A DNA stretch of 64,000 bases from Pseudoxanthomonas jiangsuensis (GTDB lineage Bacteria > Pseudomonadota > Gammaproteobacteria > Xanthomonadales > Xanthomonadaceae), in NCBI RefSeq assembly GCF_010093185.1, contig NZ_PDWL01000012.1:54396-118395 (forward strand), in the 5' to 3' direction. The notes beneath the pieces were generated by a model. It had not been told where the DNA came from, did no database searches, and worked only from the letters and a program-made list of their open reading frames with translations. A program made the position numbers and the translations under genes. The first letter of the stretch is position 1. Every line of letters begins with the position of its first letter. Shown piece after piece: positions 21,952 to 33,428 of the stretch.

Positions 21952-24150
21952 TCAGCTCTCGCCGTCGCGCACGTCTTCGATGCCGCGCAGGCGCACCGCC
22001 AGCGCTTCCCGGCCCTGGGTCAGGGCGGCATTGAGCAGGGCGATGCGCTGGCGCCATTCGTTGCGCACCTGCCAATCGGGCAGGCGCATCAGGTCGCTGC
22101 CCTGCTCGGCCACCCGCACCAGGCCCATGTTCGCGGCCACGCCCTTGATCGCGTGCGCATGGTCGCGCAGGCGCGCCCAGTCGGCGGATTCGCCGGCATG
22201 GCTCATCGCCCCGATGCAGCCGTCGGCGTCGGCCAGGCAGTGGGCGACGAACTCGCGCTCGAATTCGATGCCCATGCCCATCGCCGCCAGTTCGTCCAGC
22301 ACCGAGGTGTCGAGCACGCCGTCGGCGACCGCCGCCTCGACCGCGGCCGGCCGCGACGCCAGCGCCGCGCCGCGACGGCCGCGCTGGGCGGCGATGTCGG
22401 CCAGCACCTCGAGCAGGCGCCCGGCCGCCACCGGCTTGGCCAGGAAGGCGTAGGCCCCGGCCTGCTCGCAGCGCTGGATCGATTCGGGGGTGACGTCGGC
22501 GCTGAGCACCACCACCGGCGTGCGCGCGCCGGCGCTGCCGGCCTGCATCACCCGCAGCTGGCGCAGCAGGTCCAGGCCGCTGACCCCGGGCATGTGCAGG
22601 TCCACGACCACCGCGTCGTACTCGGCGGCGGCCAGCGCGTCGAGCACCTCCTCGCCGCCGCCCACGCTGGTCACCCGGTGCCCGGCCTTCTGCAACAGCC
22701 TCTGCAGGACCATGCGGTTGGCCTCGTAGTCGTCGGCCACCAGCAGCTGCATGCTGCGCACCCGCGCGCGGTGGCGCAGGAACGGGTCGGCGAAGGCGAT
22801 CACGTTGTCGCCGCCATCCGCGGCCTCGCCGGCCGCCGTGGTCGCGGCCTGGTCGAACGCCGGCGTGCGCCGCGGCGGCGCCGGCGTGGCGAACGGGACC
22901 TCGACCCAGAACCTGCTGCCGCGCTCGGCCGTGCTCTCGAACCCGATCCGCCCGCCCATGGCCTCGGCCAGGCCCTTGGCGATGGTCGTCCCCAGGCCGG
23001 TACCGCCGTAGCGCCGGGCCAGGCTGCCGTCGGCCTGCTCGAACGCGTCGAACAGCCGCTCGCGCATGGCCTCGGGCACGCCGATGCCGGTATCGGTGAC
23101 GCTGAAGCGCAGGCGCACGCGCGGATCGTCGGCCGCGGCCGGCAACTGCACCACGTCGACCCGGACCCGGCCCTGGTCGGTGAACTTGACCGCGTTGCCG
23201 ACCAGGTTCAGCAGCACCTGGCGCAGGTGGCCGGCGTCGCCGCGCACCAGCTCGGGCACCTGCTCGTCGATCACCACCAGGTAGTCCAGCTTCTTGGCCC
23301 GGGCCTGCGGCTGCAGGATCAGGCCGATCCCGGCCAGCAGCTCGCGCGGCGAAAAATCCTCCAGGTCCAGCTTGAGCTTGCCGGCCTCGATCGCCGAGAT
23401 GTCGAGCACATCCTCCACCAGCGCCAGCAGGCTGCGGCTGGAGGCCTGGATGGTGCGCACGCATTCGCGCTGCTCGTCGTCCAGGCGGGTGGTGGCCAGC
23501 AGTTCGGACATCCCGGCCAGGCCGTTGAGCGGAGTCCGGAACTCGTGGCTCATGTTGGCCAGGAAGCGGCTCTTGGCCTCGCTGGCGCGGCGCGCCTCCT
23601 CGGTGGCGCGGGTCAGCTGCCGCAGCAGGCTCGACAGGTACAAGGGCACCGCGGCCAGGCCGGCGAGCAGGCCCAGCCCCAGGCCGCGGACCGCCGGCTG
23701 GGCCCAGTACTCGGTCAGCGCCAGCACCGTGCCGAAGCTGGCCAGGGCCATGGCCACCGCCAGCAGCAGGTAGCGGTTGCCGTAGCGCAGGCCGTTGCCG
23801 ACCGTCACCCACATGATCACCACGTAGATCCAGGCCAGCGGCTCGCCCATCCGGATCATGCCGGCGGCCATCAGCCCGTAGTCGGCCAGCATGCCCACCG
23901 CCCGGCGCCCGTCGGAGCGCGCCGGATGCGCCAGCAATGCAGCGAAGATGCCCAGGCTCAGGCCCAGTCCGGTGAGCACGATCGCCAGCACGTCGCGGTA
24001 CTGGTCGGCATCCAGGCCCGCCCGCGAGGACGGCAGCAGCACGTAGCCCAGGATCAGCACGATCAGCGCGATCCGCACCAGCGCCTGGCCGTGCTCGCTG
24101 TCCGGCCGGTGCGACAGGCGTGCCTTCAGCCAGGCGATGGGCTCAGGCAT
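21952..24150 (-). CDS. rpfC: DSF sensor hybrid histidine kinase RpfC
   Basis: A 732-residue membrane hybrid kinase. Order: short cytoplasmic start, about five transmembrane segments (residues ~25-175), HisKA with H202 in [11 protein letters not shown], an ATPase domain ([24 protein letters not shown]), a receiver with D517 in [12 protein letters not shown], and an HPt domain with H666 in [13 protein letters not shown]. This is the RpfC layout, with each phospho-site within ten residues of its Xanthomonas counterpart. DSF binding triggers relay to RpfG; without DSF, RpfC restrains RpfF. Its start overlaps the rpfG stop by 8 bp, so the two are translated together. No rpfH gene is present between them. 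Confidence 0.96.
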   Translation of the reverse strand: MPEPIAWLKARLSHRPDSEHGQALVRIALIVLILGYVLLPSSRAGLDADQYRDVLAIVLTGLGLSLGIFAALLAHPARSDGRRAVGMLADYGLMAAGMIRMGEPLAWIYVVIMWVTVGNGLRYGNRYLLLAVAMALASFGTVLALTEYWAQPAVRGLGLGLLAGLAAVPLYLSSLLRQLTRATEEARRASEAKSRFLANMSHEFRTPLNGLAGMSELLATTRLDDEQRECVRTIQASSRSLLALVEDVLDISAIEAGKLKLDLEDFSPRELLAGIGLILQPQARAKKLDYLVVIDEQVPELVRGDAGHLRQVLLNLVGNAVKFTDQGRVRVDVVQLPAAADDPRVRLRFSVTDTGIGVPEAMRERLFDAFEQADGSLARRYGGTGLGTTIAKGLAEAMGGRIGFESTAERGSRFWVEVPFATPAPPRRTPAFDQAATTAAGEAADGGDNVIAFADPFLRHRARVRSMQLLVADDYEANRMVLQRLLQKAGHRVTSVGGGEEVLDALAAAEYDAVVVDLHMPGVSGLDLLRQLRVMQAGSAGARTPVVVLSADVTPESIQRCEQAGAYAFLAKPVAAGRLLEVLADIAAQRGRRGAALASRPAAVEAAVADGVLDTSVLDELAAMGMGIEFEREFVAHCLADADGCIGAMSHAGESADWARLRDHAHAIKGVAANMGLVRVAEQGSDLMRLPDWQVRNEWRQRIALLNAALTQGREALAVRLRGIEDVRDGES

Positions 24151-25282
24151 GGCCGACGGCTCCCGGGCGCGCCGATGCGGTCGAGCACTGCTCGCAGATC
24201 TGCAGCAGGCGCTCGCGCCCGCGCATCAGCGCGTCCACGCAATGCGGATCGAACAGGCGCCCGCGCTGGGCGTAGAGCCAGGCCAGGGCCGCGTCGATCG
24301 TCCAGGCCTCCTTGTAGGGCCGCGGCGAGATCAGCGCGTCGAACACGTCGGCCACCGCCACGATCCGCGCCTCCAGCGGGATCGCCTCGCCGGCCAGGCC
24401 GTCGGGATAACCGCTGCCGTCGTAGCGCTCGTGGTGGCGCAGGGCGATCAGCGCGCCGACCTGGATGAAGCGGTTCTGGCTGCCGGCCAGCAGCTCGTAG
24501 CCGATCCGCGGATGCCGGCGCATGACCGCCATCTCGTCCTCTTCCAGCTTGCCCGGCTTCATCAGCACCGCGTCGGGGATGGCGATCTTGCCCATGTCGT
24601 GCAAGGGTGCGGCCATCTCGATGATGCGCACGTCGTCTTCCGCCAGGCCCAGGCCCTCGGCGATCAGCCCGGCCACCCGCGACATCCGCTCCAGGAAGGC
24701 GCTGGTGCCCGCGTCCCGGAACTCGATCGCCCGCGCCAGCCGCGACAGGGTCTCGCGCTCGCGCTCCTCGACCTCGTGCATGCTCGACAGCAGCCTCTGC
24801 TCGAGCGACAGCGCCCTCTGCTTGACCGTCTCGGTCTGCTGCCGCAGCTGCAGAAGGTTGTGGCAGCGGGCGCGCAGCTCGCGCGGACGGACCGGCTTGA
24901 CCAGGAAATCGATCACCCCGGCTTCCAGCGCCGCCTGGCGCACCGGCTCGTCGCCGACCACGGTGATCAGCACGATCGGGATGTCGCGGTGCTTGGGCAT
25001 GCGCCGGAAACGGCGGGCGAACTCCAGCCCGTCCATGCCCGGCATCCGGTAGTCCAGCAGCAGGAGGTCGGTGGGGTTGTCGTCGCACCAGGCCAGGGCC
25101 TGGCGGGCGTCGCCGAAGTCGTGCACGGCCAGTTCCGAGGCGATGTCCTCGATAATGTGGCGCAGCATCGTGCGCGCCGATGCCTGGTCGTCGACGATGA
25201 CGATGTCCAAGTCCCTGTCCGCCCCGCTCCGTCCCGCCTGAGCGGCGGAGAATAACGCGGTATTGGCCGTGCCCGCATCCAT
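24143..25282 (-). CDS. rpfG: response regulator RpfG, HD-GYP c-di-GMP phosphodiesterase
   Basis: A 379-residue response regulator. The receiver domain (about 25-145) has DD at 31-32, phospho-acceptor D77 in LLLLDYRMPGMDG and the switch lysine in FLVKPV. A helical linker leads to an HD-GYP domain with H228-D229 in PLHDMGK and HHERYDGSGYP at 283-293, GYP at 291-293. RpfG hydrolyses c-di-GMP after phosphotransfer from RpfC, switching on extracellular enzymes and dispersal in xanthomonads. I chose the ATG at 25282 because it gives the usual length; another at 25315 is in frame. Transcription likely continues into rpfC. Confidence 0.96.
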   Translation of the reverse strand: MDAGTANTALFSAAQAGRSGADRDLDIVIVDDQASARTMLRHIIEDIASELAVHDFGDARQALAWCDDNPTDLLLLDYRMPGMDGLEFARRFRRMPKHRDIPIVLITVVGDEPVRQAALEAGVIDFLVKPVRPRELRARCHNLLQLRQQTETVKQRALSLEQRLLSSMHEVEERERETLSRLARAIEFRDAGTSAFLERMSRVAGLIAEGLGLAEDDVRIIEMAAPLHDMGKIAIPDAVLMKPGKLEEDEMAVMRRHPRIGYELLAGSQNRFIQVGALIALRHHERYDGSGYPDGLAGEAIPLEARIVAVADVFDALISPRPYKEAWTIDAALAWLYAQRGRLFDPHCVDALMRGRERLLQICEQCSTASARPGAVGHA

Positions 25283-25425
25283 GGTCGCCCCCCGCCATGC
25301 GACGGCGGCGGGCATGAGGCCGCCGCCGGCTGGCCCTGGGAAACACGCAGGAAGCGTGCCAGGGAGGTCAAGCCAGGCTGCGACAGACCATCGCAGTGGG
25401 CCCGACCCGCCCCGGCCCGCGGGCC

Positions 25426-26952
<1,527 letters not shown>

Positions 26953-27085
26953 GGTGTCGATCGGATGCCGGAAGGTCGTATTCCAGGGAAGCAGGGGCCC
27001 GGCATCCGCATCGCGGCACCGGGCATCTCGTCGGGGGAGGATACGGACGCGGTGCCTGGCGTGGGGGCCTTGCGGCCCCGACGCG

Positions 27086-28214
27086 TCAAGCCGCGTCGGA
27101 CCGTTTGGCGCCAGCCTCCAGGCCGGCCTTGAGGCTGGCCTCGACGAACTCGTCCAGGTCGCCGTCGAGTACCTTCTGGGTGTCGCTGCGCTCGATCCCG
27201 GTGCGCAGGTCCTTGATCCGGCTCTGGTCGAGCACGTAGTTGCGGATCTGGCTGCCCCAGCCGATGTCGGACTTGGTCGCCTCGACCGCGTCGCGCTCGG
27301 CATTGCGCTTCTGGATCTCCAGCTCGTAGAGCTTGGCCGCCAGCATCTTCATCGCGTTGTCGCGGTTCTGGTGCTGGCTGCGGCCGGTCTGGCAGGCGAC
27401 CACTATCCCGGTCGGCACGTGGGTGATGCGCACCGCCGACTCGGTCTTGTTCACGTGCTGGCCGCCGGCACCCGAGGAGCGGTACACGTCGGTCTTCAGG
27501 TCGGCCGGATTGATCTCGATGTCGATGTTGTCGTCGACCTCGGGCGAGACGAACACCGAGGTGAAACTGGTGTGGCGGCGGTTGTCCGAATCGAACGGCG
27601 ACTTGCGCACCAGCCGGTGCACGCCGGTCTCGGTCTTCAGCCAGCCGTAGGCGAAGTCGCCTTCCACCCGCAGGGTAGCCGACTTGATCCCGGCGACGTC
27701 GCCGCCGCTGGCCTCCATCAGCTCGGTCTTCCAGCCGCGCGACTCGCACCAGCGCAGGTACATGCGCAAAAGGATCTCGGCCCAGTCCTGGGCCTCGGTG
27801 CCGCCGGCGCCGGCCTGGATGTCGACGAAGGCGTTGGAGGCGTCCATCTTGCCGGAGAACATGCGCTGGAATTCCAGCGATTCGATGTGCTTCTCGAAGC
27901 GGTCGCCGTCGGCGACCACCGCCAGCGCGGTGTCCTCGTCCTGCTCGCTCTCGGCCAGCTCCAGCAGTTCGGTCGAGCCTTCCAGGCCTTCCAGCACCGA
28001 GGCGATGCCGCCGACGGTCTTCTCCAGCAAAGAGCGCTCGCGGCCCAGGCCCTGGGCGCGTTCGGGATCGTCCCAGACGTTGGGCAGCTCCAGTTCGCGG
28101 TTTACTTCTTCCAGACGCTCCTTCTTGGCGTCGTAGTCAAAGATACCCCCGGAGCGAGACCACCCGACCGGTGAGGTCGGCGATGCGCTGGCGGACGGGA
28201 TTGAGCTCGATCAT
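27086..28214 (-). CDS. prfB: peptide chain release factor 2, made by +1 frameshift
   Basis: RF2 recognises UGA and UAA stop codons. Translation starts at 28214 ([13 protein letters not shown]), runs 25 codons to an in-frame TGA at 28137-28139, then must shift +1 to read the rest, giving a 375-residue protein. The anticodon-like SPF tripeptide appears in [12 protein letters not shown], and the catalytic GGQ in [13 protein letters not shown] is at 250-252, the same numbers as in E. coli. The shift makes RF2 synthesis depend on RF2 level: when RF2 is scarce, UGA is read slowly and shifting rises. Annotation as a broken gene would be wrong. Confidence 0.96.
28136..28151 (-). promoter_or_regulatory. 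programmed +1 frameshift site of prfB
   Basis: On the minus strand the site reads CGGGGGTATCTTTGAC. GGGGG acts as the internal Shine-Dalgarno, CTT is the slippery codon and TGA-C the poorly terminated stop. It differs from the common AGGGGGTATCTTTGAC only in its first base. Reading resumes as GAC-TAC-GAC (Asp-Tyr-Asp). Confidence 0.95.
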
Positions 28215-28273
28215 GGCGGGGGCGGAGGCAGGAAAAACGGCCGCAGATTCTAGCAGGATGGCCGGGTGCCGCC

Positions 28274-30061
28274 CTAGCCGCCGTCCTGCGGGGCCGGGGC
28301 GCTGCCGTTGTCTTCCTGCAGCTCCTGCTTGAACGGGATGTCCGGCGGCGGGCGCCCCTGCGCCGGCTGCTCGTTCATGTTGTCGTTGCTGATGCCGCAG
28401 CCGCCGCCCAGCTGCAGCAGCGAAACCACGCAGTTGAGCTTGCGGCCGTTGCCGCCCGGGATCGGGATCGCCACCGACTTGATGCCCTTGCGCACCCATT
28501 CGGCCAGAAGGGACTCGTTCGGCACCCAGTAGCGGTCGAAGCTGGTGGCCTGGTAGTCGCTGGGCGGCCGCTTGAGCCAGGTGCCGGACTGGTCGAAGCG
28601 CTCGCGGGTCCAGCTGTCGTTGTCGCCGCCCGGCGCGCCGCGGTCGGCGACGCCTTCGCCCGGACCTTCGCCGGGCCCCTGTCCCGGCCCCCGGCCCTCG
28701 CCCTGGCCGGGTCCCTCGCCCTGGCCCGGCAGGCGCACCCGGCCTTGGCCGTCGAACAGCCCCGGCGCCGAACCGCCCGGCCGGGCCTGGCCTTCGCGGG
28801 CCTGGCCCCAGTCGTCGCCGGCCAGCGCACGCTCCCAGCCATCGCCCGGCGCGGGTCGCGCGGCCGCAGCGGCGCTCGCCGCTCCCGGTGCACGCGATTC
28901 GCGTGCCGCCGTGCCCGGACTGCCGGCCGGCGCCGCGGCCCGGGCTTGGCCTGCGGATGCAGAGGATGGCGACGCCGCAGCGGGCGCCGGGACCGGCGAG
29001 GGAGCAGGCGACGGCATCGCCACCTCGCGCTGGCGCACATTGCCTTCGGGCGCGCGCCGCAACTGCGGATCCACCACCGGCGCGCGCACCGCCGTGGCCT
29101 GCCGCAGCTCGGGCAAGGGTTCGTCGACCTCGCGCTGGCGCAGTTGCGGTTCGGCCGGTCGCGGCACCGCCACGTCGATCTCCCGCGCCCGCGGCGAAGG
29201 CACCGTTGGCGCCTCCACCACCGCTACCTCGCGCGGCCGGACCTGGAGCTCGGCCGGTCGCCGCGGCTGGACCTCGCGCAGGGTCGGCGGCGGCAGCACG
29301 TAGTCGATCGTGGGCTGCTCGACCTCGGTCACCTGGACGGGCTGCTCCGCGGCGGGCGCCTCCACGGGCCGCTCGACCGGCTGCGGCACCTCGCGTTCGG
29401 CGACCTGGGCCTCCACGGGCTCCGGCATGGCCGGCAGCGTAGCCGGCAGTTCCGGCATCGTCACGGGGGGGGCCGCCAGCTCCTCGGCCACCGCCTCGGC
29501 CGGCGCGGTCGCGGACGAGGCTGGGGCCGACGGTTCGGCCACGGCCGCGGCCTGCGCGGTGGCTTCATCGGCCGTCGCCGCCGCCGACGGGTCGCCGCTC
29601 GCGGCCGGCGTGCCCGGATCGCCACGACCGACGAAGCCGATCCCGATCCGCTCGCCACCACCGCCGGCCTCGGGCGGGTCCGGCGGCGGCAGCGACTGCA
29701 TCCAGGCCATCCACGCCAGCAGGGCCAGGAACAGCAGGTGCAGGATGAACGTGCCCAGGCGCGAGACCCAGCGCATGGGACGCTCCTCGCGCGGCGCCGG
29801 CCACCAGCTCTGGCGGAACAGGGCCAGGAATGCCTGCCCCGGCGAAAGCTCCTCGCCCCGCGCCGGCGGCACCGGGCCGCGCTGCGCCAGCAAGGTCTCG
29901 ATCTCGGCCGCGCGCGCATGCGGCCGCGCCGGCAGCCGCGGCAGCGACTTCATCCACAGGGCCCAGCCGTACGGCAGGCCGGTGGCGCGCTCGACCAGCA
30001 TGCGCGCGCCGTAACGCGCGTTGAGCGCCGCGACGATCTCGGCGGCCCGCGTCACCGGCAA
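28274..30061 (-). CDS. TonB-like single-pass membrane protein with Pro/Arg repeats
   Basis: A protein of up to 595 residues resembling those annotated in xanthomonads as 'transmembrane repetitive protein'. Residues 1-110 are cytoplasmic and rich in Arg and Pro, about 111-135 form one membrane helix (LGTFILHLLFLALLAWMAWM), and a long periplasmic part follows. That part includes Ala/Pro/Glu-rich sequence, a repeated Arg-(X)-Arg-Glu-Val/Ile motif (PREVAV, AREIDV, QREVDE, QREVAM), a Gly/Pro/Glu-rich run and a compact C-terminal domain (about 500-595) with cysteines. The outline recalls TonB, but no clear TonB C-terminal domain is seen. Start is uncertain: TTG at 30061 or GTG at 30055. It follows nfuA and precedes prfB on the same strand. 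Confidence 0.6.
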   Translation of the reverse strand: MPVTRAAEIVAALNARYGARMLVERATGLPYGWALWMKSLPRLPARPHARAAEIETLLAQRGPVPPARGEELSPGQAFLALFRQSWWPAPREERPMRWVSRLGTFILHLLFLALLAWMAWMQSLPPPDPPEAGGGGERIGIGFVGRGDPGTPAASGDPSAAATADEATAQAAAVAEPSAPASSATAPAEAVAEELAAPPVTMPELPATLPAMPEPVEAQVAEREVPQPVERPVEAPAAEQPVQVTEVEQPTIDYVLPPPTLREVQPRRPAELQVRPREVAVVEAPTVPSPRAREIDVAVPRPAEPQLRQREVDEPLPELRQATAVRAPVVDPQLRRAPEGNVRQREVAMPSPAPSPVPAPAAASPSSASAGQARAAAPAGSPGTAARESRAPGAASAAAAARPAPGDGWERALAGDDWGQAREGQARPGGSAPGLFDGQGRVRLPGQGEGPGQGEGRGPGQGPGEGPGEGVADRGAPGGDNDSWTRERFDQSGTWLKRPPSDYQATSFDRYWVPNESLLAEWVRKGIKSVAIPIPGGNGRKLNCVVSLLQLGGGCGISNDNMNEQPAQGRPPPDIPFKQELQEDNGSAPAPQDGG

Positions 30062-30106
30062 GCCACCACGAGGCCTGTCTGCGCCGGGCGCATGCGGGAG
30101 GCCGGC

Positions 30107-30703
30107 CTAGGCTGCGTTGCCGCGCGGCATGTAGGGCGCCGCACCGCTATCGTGGTCGGTGGCGTCGCGCACCGCGGTCACGCCGGGCACGCGCGCGATC
30201 AGGGTCTTCTCGATGCCCTGCTTGAGGGTGACGTCGGCCATGCCGCAGCCGTGGCAGCCGCCGCCGAAACGCAGCAGGACCACGCCCTCGGCCGACACCT
30301 CCTGGACCGTGGCACGGCCGCCGTGCGAGGCCAGCTGCGGGTTGACCTCGTTGTCCATCACCCAGCGCACGCGCTCGACCAAAGAGGCCGAATCGGCCGG
30401 GGCCTCGCCCTTGATCTTCGGCGCGCGGATGGTCAGCTGTGCGCCGGTGCCCTGGTAGACGTAGTCGATCTCGGCGCCGTCCAGCCAGGCCACGCTGTCG
30501 GCGGCCACGTACAGGGTGAAGCCTTCGCAGTCCACCGCCCACTCGTCGCCGGCCAGTTCGGCCGGCTCGGCGAATTCCAGCCGCGCATCGGCCTGCGGAG
30601 TACCCGGATGCACGGCGCTCAGGCGCACGCCCAGGCCGGGGACGGCCTCGCGTTCGATCAGCTTGCGGAAGTGGGCCTGCGCGGTGTCTGAGATGTTGAT
30701 CAT
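30107..30703 (-). CDS. nfuA: Fe-S cluster carrier NfuA
   Basis: A 198-residue protein with a degenerate A-type (IscA-like) N-terminal domain (residues 1-95, [15 protein letters not shown]) and a C-terminal Nfu domain (about 105-190). The Nfu CxxC that holds the [4Fe-4S] cluster is C150-C153 in [20 protein letters not shown]. NfuA delivers clusters to client proteins such as aconitase under stress; both aconitases in this window are such clients in E. coli. It ends 45 bp before the repetitive membrane protein. Confidence 0.95.
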   Translation of the reverse strand: MINISDTAQAHFRKLIEREAVPGLGVRLSAVHPGTPQADARLEFAEPAELAGDEWAVDCEGFTLYVAADSVAWLDGAEIDYVYQGTGAQLTIRAPKIKGEAPADSASLVERVRWVMDNEVNPQLASHGGRATVQEVSAEGVVLLRFGGGCHGCGMADVTLKQGIEKTLIARVPGVTAVRDATDHDSGAAPYMPRGNAA

Positions 30704-30816
30704 GCGGGTATTCTAGCCCCGACCCGGTGAGCGTCCGCAGCCGATCCGCCACGGCCGCCACGGCCGTTCAGTCGCGGCCCGCTCACGTCTCCCCGAGCCG
30801 ATGGAGGACCGCCGCC

Positions 30817-31167
30817 ATGACCGACCTGATCCCGCTCGCCCGGGCGCACTGCCTGCCCCGCCGCGGCCACGAGCACCGGCTCGGCCAGGCCCGGGTGGCC
30901 GAACTGCTGCCGCAGGTCCCCGGCTGGGAGCTGGCCGAGGAAGGCCGCGCCCTGGTCCGCACCTTCCGCTTCGAGGACTACCACCGCACCCTGGCCTTCG
31001 TGAACGCCCTGGCCTGGATCGCCCACCGCGAGGACCACCACCCCGACCTGGGCGTGCACTACGACCGCTGCGTGGTCCGCTTCTCGACCCACGACGTCGG
31101 CGGCCTGAGCGAGAACGACTTCATCTGCGCGGCCAAGGCCGCCGCCCTCCTGGAGGAACGCGCATGA
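30817..31167 (+). CDS. phhB: pterin-4a-carbinolamine dehydratase
   Basis: A 116-residue enzyme that recycles tetrahydrobiopterin-type cofactor after aromatic amino-acid hydroxylation. The family signature is clear in [49 protein letters not shown], where HREDHHPD holds the active-site histidines. A GGAGG ribosome site supports the ATG at 30817. Its stop overlaps the ATG of the next gene (ATGA), so the pair is translationally coupled. The partner phenylalanine hydroxylase is not in the window. Confidence 0.93.
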   Translation: MTDLIPLARAHCLPRRGHEHRLGQARVAELLPQVPGWELAEEGRALVRTFRFEDYHRTLAFVNALAWIAHREDHHPDLGVHYDRCVVRFSTHDVGGLSENDFICAAKAAALLEERA

Positions 31168-31586
31168 ACCGCCATTCCGTACCGCCGCTGGCCGCCCTCG
31201 CCGCCGTCCTGTCGCTGGCCGCCTGCGGCGGGCAGGCCCCGCCCGCGCCGCCGGCGCAGCCCCCGACCGAGGTCGCCGCACTGGACACCCCGCCGCCGCA
31301 ATACCCCATCGCGCTGGCCTGCGCCGGAGTCGGCGGCCAGAGCGTGCTCAAGGTCGAGGTCGGCCCGGCCGGCAGCCCGACCCGGATCGACCTGGTCCGC
31401 GGCAGCGGCAGCGACGACCTGGACCGGCTGGCGCGCGAGGCCGTGCAGGGCTGGAAGTTCAAGCCAGCCACCCGCGGCGGCCAGCCGGCGGCCCAGACCA
31501 TCCAGGTGCCGGTGAGCTTCACCGTGCCGCAGGTGCGCCCGGACGAATGCTTCGCCCTGGACGCCGGCCGCGCGCCGACGCAGTGA
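31164..31586 (+). CDS. lipoprotein with TonB C-terminal-like domain
   Basis: A 140-residue lipoprotein. The signal ([15 protein letters not shown]) ends in lipobox C21, a Pro-rich spacer follows, and residues about 45-130 resemble the TonB C-terminal fold: [53 protein letters not shown] and IQVPVSFTV. Such stand-alone domains are common in xanthomonads, with unknown partners. No transmembrane energy-coupling segment is present, so it is not a complete TonB. It overlaps phhB by 4 bp. Confidence 0.8.
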   Translation: MNRHSVPPLAALAAVLSLAACGGQAPPAPPAQPPTEVAALDTPPPQYPIALACAGVGGQSVLKVEVGPAGSPTRIDLVRGSGSDDLDRLAREAVQGWKFKPATRGGQPAAQTIQVPVSFTVPQVRPDECFALDAGRAPTQ

Positions 31587-31637
31587 CCTCCCTGTCCATC
31601 CCGCAGGATCCGCCCCTCCAAGGAAGGCCATCGCCGC

Positions 31638-32447
31638 ATGCTTGACGCTTCGACCTCCTACGTCCTCGTCGCCCTGGCGGTGACCCTGGCCGCCGGCCTG
31701 GCCACCGGCCTGGGCAGCCTGCTGGTGATCTTCGCCAAGGGTCCCAACCCGCGCCTGCTCGCCTTCGGCCTGGCCTTCGCCGGCGGCGCGATGGTGTACG
31801 TGTCGCTGTCGGAGATCCTCAACAAGTCGATCGCCTCGTTCACCGTGGCCTACGGGGCGAAGATGGGCTTCACCTGCGCCACCCTCGCCTTCCTGGGCGG
31901 GATGGTGGCGATCATGCTGATCGACCGGCTTGTCCCCAACCCGCACGACAGCCTGACCACCGACGATCCGGACCTGCGCGAGCACAACCGCGACTACATC
32001 CGCCGGGTCGGGCTGATGACCGCGGTGGCGATCACCGCGCACAACTTCCCCGAGGGCCTGGCCACGTTCTTCGCCACCCTGGAAAGCCCGGCGGTGGGAC
32101 TGCCGCTGGCGTTCGCCATCGCCATCCACAACATCCCCGAGGGCATCGCCATCGCGGTGCCGGTCTACTACGCCACCGGCAGCAAGACCTACGCCTTCAT
32201 CGCCAGCCTGCTGTCGGGCCTGGCCGAGCCGGTGGGCGCGGCGATCGGCTACGGGCTGCTGTCGAGCGTGCTGTCGGAGGCGGTGTTCGGGGCGGTGTTC
32301 GGGGTGATCGCCGGGGTGATGGTGTTCCTGGCCATCGACGAACTGCTACCGGCGGCCAAGCGTTACGCCAAGGGCCACGAGACGGTCTACGGCCTGGTCA
32401 GCGGCATGGGCGTGCTGGCGGTGAGCCTGGTGCTGTTCAAGTGGTGA
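31638..32447 (+). CDS. zupT: ZIP-family zinc transporter ZupT
   Basis: A 269-residue inner-membrane protein with about eight transmembrane helices. The two signature helices carry the metal-binding HNFPEG (AITAHNFPEGLATF) and HNIPEG (AIHNIPEGIAIAVP) motifs. A short cytosolic loop lies between helices 3 and 4 (LVPNPHDSLTTDDPDLREHN). ZupT imports Zn2+ and, less well, other divalent metals. It is convergent with rluC, with only 18 bp between the stops. Confidence 0.95.
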   Translation: MLDASTSYVLVALAVTLAAGLATGLGSLLVIFAKGPNPRLLAFGLAFAGGAMVYVSLSEILNKSIASFTVAYGAKMGFTCATLAFLGGMVAIMLIDRLVPNPHDSLTTDDPDLREHNRDYIRRVGLMTAVAITAHNFPEGLATFFATLESPAVGLPLAFAIAIHNIPEGIAIAVPVYYATGSKTYAFIASLLSGLAEPVGAAIGYGLLSSVLSEAVFGAVFGVIAGVMVFLAIDELLPAAKRYAKGHETVYGLVSGMGVLAVSLVLFKW

Positions 32448-32465
32448 GGCCGCCGGCCGAGACGG

Positions 32466-33428
32466 TCAGTCCAGCCGGTCCAGCACCTCGCGCAGTTCCG
32501 GGGCCAGCGGGGCGTTGAGGGTGTAGGCCGTGCGCCCGTCGTCGAGGGTGAACTCCAGCGACGCAGCGTGCAGGAACAGCCGCCGCAGGCCCGCCTTGTC
32601 GCGCAGCCGCCGGTTGGCTTCCGGATCGCCGTACTTGTCGTCCCCAGCCACCGCATGGCCGATGTGCTGCGCATGCACCCGGATCTGGTGGGTGCGGCCG
32701 GTCTCGATCCGCACCTCGCAATAGGACTGCCCGCCGCGCCGCTCCAGCAGCCGGAAATGGCTCAGCGACGGCTTGCCGTCATGGTTGACCTGCACGTGCC
32801 GCTCCCCGCCCTGGCGCAGGCCCACGTGCAGGGGCGCATCCACGCTCATCGTCCCGTCCGGCATCCGCCCGGTCAGCAGGGTCAGGTAGCGCTTGCGGAT
32901 GCCGCCGCCCGCCCCGCCTTCGCGCATGAGCGCCTGCAGCTCGGCCAGGGCCGAGCGCTTCTTGGCCACCACCAGCACCCCCGAGGTGTCCCGGTCCAGG
33001 CGATGGGCCAGCTCCAGGGTCTGGCCCGGACGCAAGGCCCGCAGGGTCTCGATCGCGCCGAAGGAGATGCCGCTGCCGCCATGGCTGGCCACCCCGGAAG
33101 GCTTGTCCAGCACCAGCAGGCGTGCGTCCTCGAACACGATCGCCGCCTCGATCCGCTGCAGCAGCCCCGGCGCCGGGGTGCCGCGCTCGGCCTCCCCTTC
33201 CAGCCGTACGGGCGGGATCCGGACCTCGTCGCCGCCCGCCAGCTTGCGCTCGGCCTTGGCCCGGCCGCCGTTCACGCGGACCTGGCCGCTGCGCACCAGC
33301 TTGTAGACCAGGCTGCGCGGGGCGCCCTTGAGCTGGCCGAGCAGGAAGTTGTCCAGGCGCTGGCCATCGCGGTCGTCCGGCACCTTCACGGTGCGGGCGC
33401 CGGCCCGGCTGGGGGCGGTATCGGTCAT
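32466..33428 (-). CDS. rluC: 23S rRNA pseudouridine synthase RluC
   Basis: A 320-residue enzyme of the RluA/RluC family making pseudouridines in 23S rRNA (955, 2504 and 2580 in E. coli). An S4 RNA-binding domain occupies residues about 15-75 (DGQRLDNFLLGQLKGAPRSLVYKLVRSGQVRVNG). The catalytic aspartate is D145 in HRLDRDTSGVLVV, and RTHQIRVHAQHIGHAVAGDDKYGD is the conserved C-terminal block. It is divergent from rne, the same gene pair as in E. coli and many other gammaproteobacteria. Confidence 0.95.
   Translation of the reverse strand: MTDTAPSRAGARTVKVPDDRDGQRLDNFLLGQLKGAPRSLVYKLVRSGQVRVNGGRAKAERKLAGGDEVRIPPVRLEGEAERGTPAPGLLQRIEAAIVFEDARLLVLDKPSGVASHGGSGISFGAIETLRALRPGQTLELAHRLDRDTSGVLVVAKKRSALAELQALMREGGAGGGIRKRYLTLLTGRMPDGTMSVDAPLHVGLRQGGERHVQVNHDGKPSLSHFRLLERRGGQSYCEVRIETGRTHQIRVHAQHIGHAVAGDDKYGDPEANRRLRDKAGLRRLFLHAASLEFTLDDGRTAYTLNAPLAPELREVLDRLD

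Noticed and set aside
27086..28139. prfB as a frameshifted pseudogene
   Set aside because: The interruption is the classical programmed frameshift site, with intact motifs on both sides and GGQ at the E. coli position.
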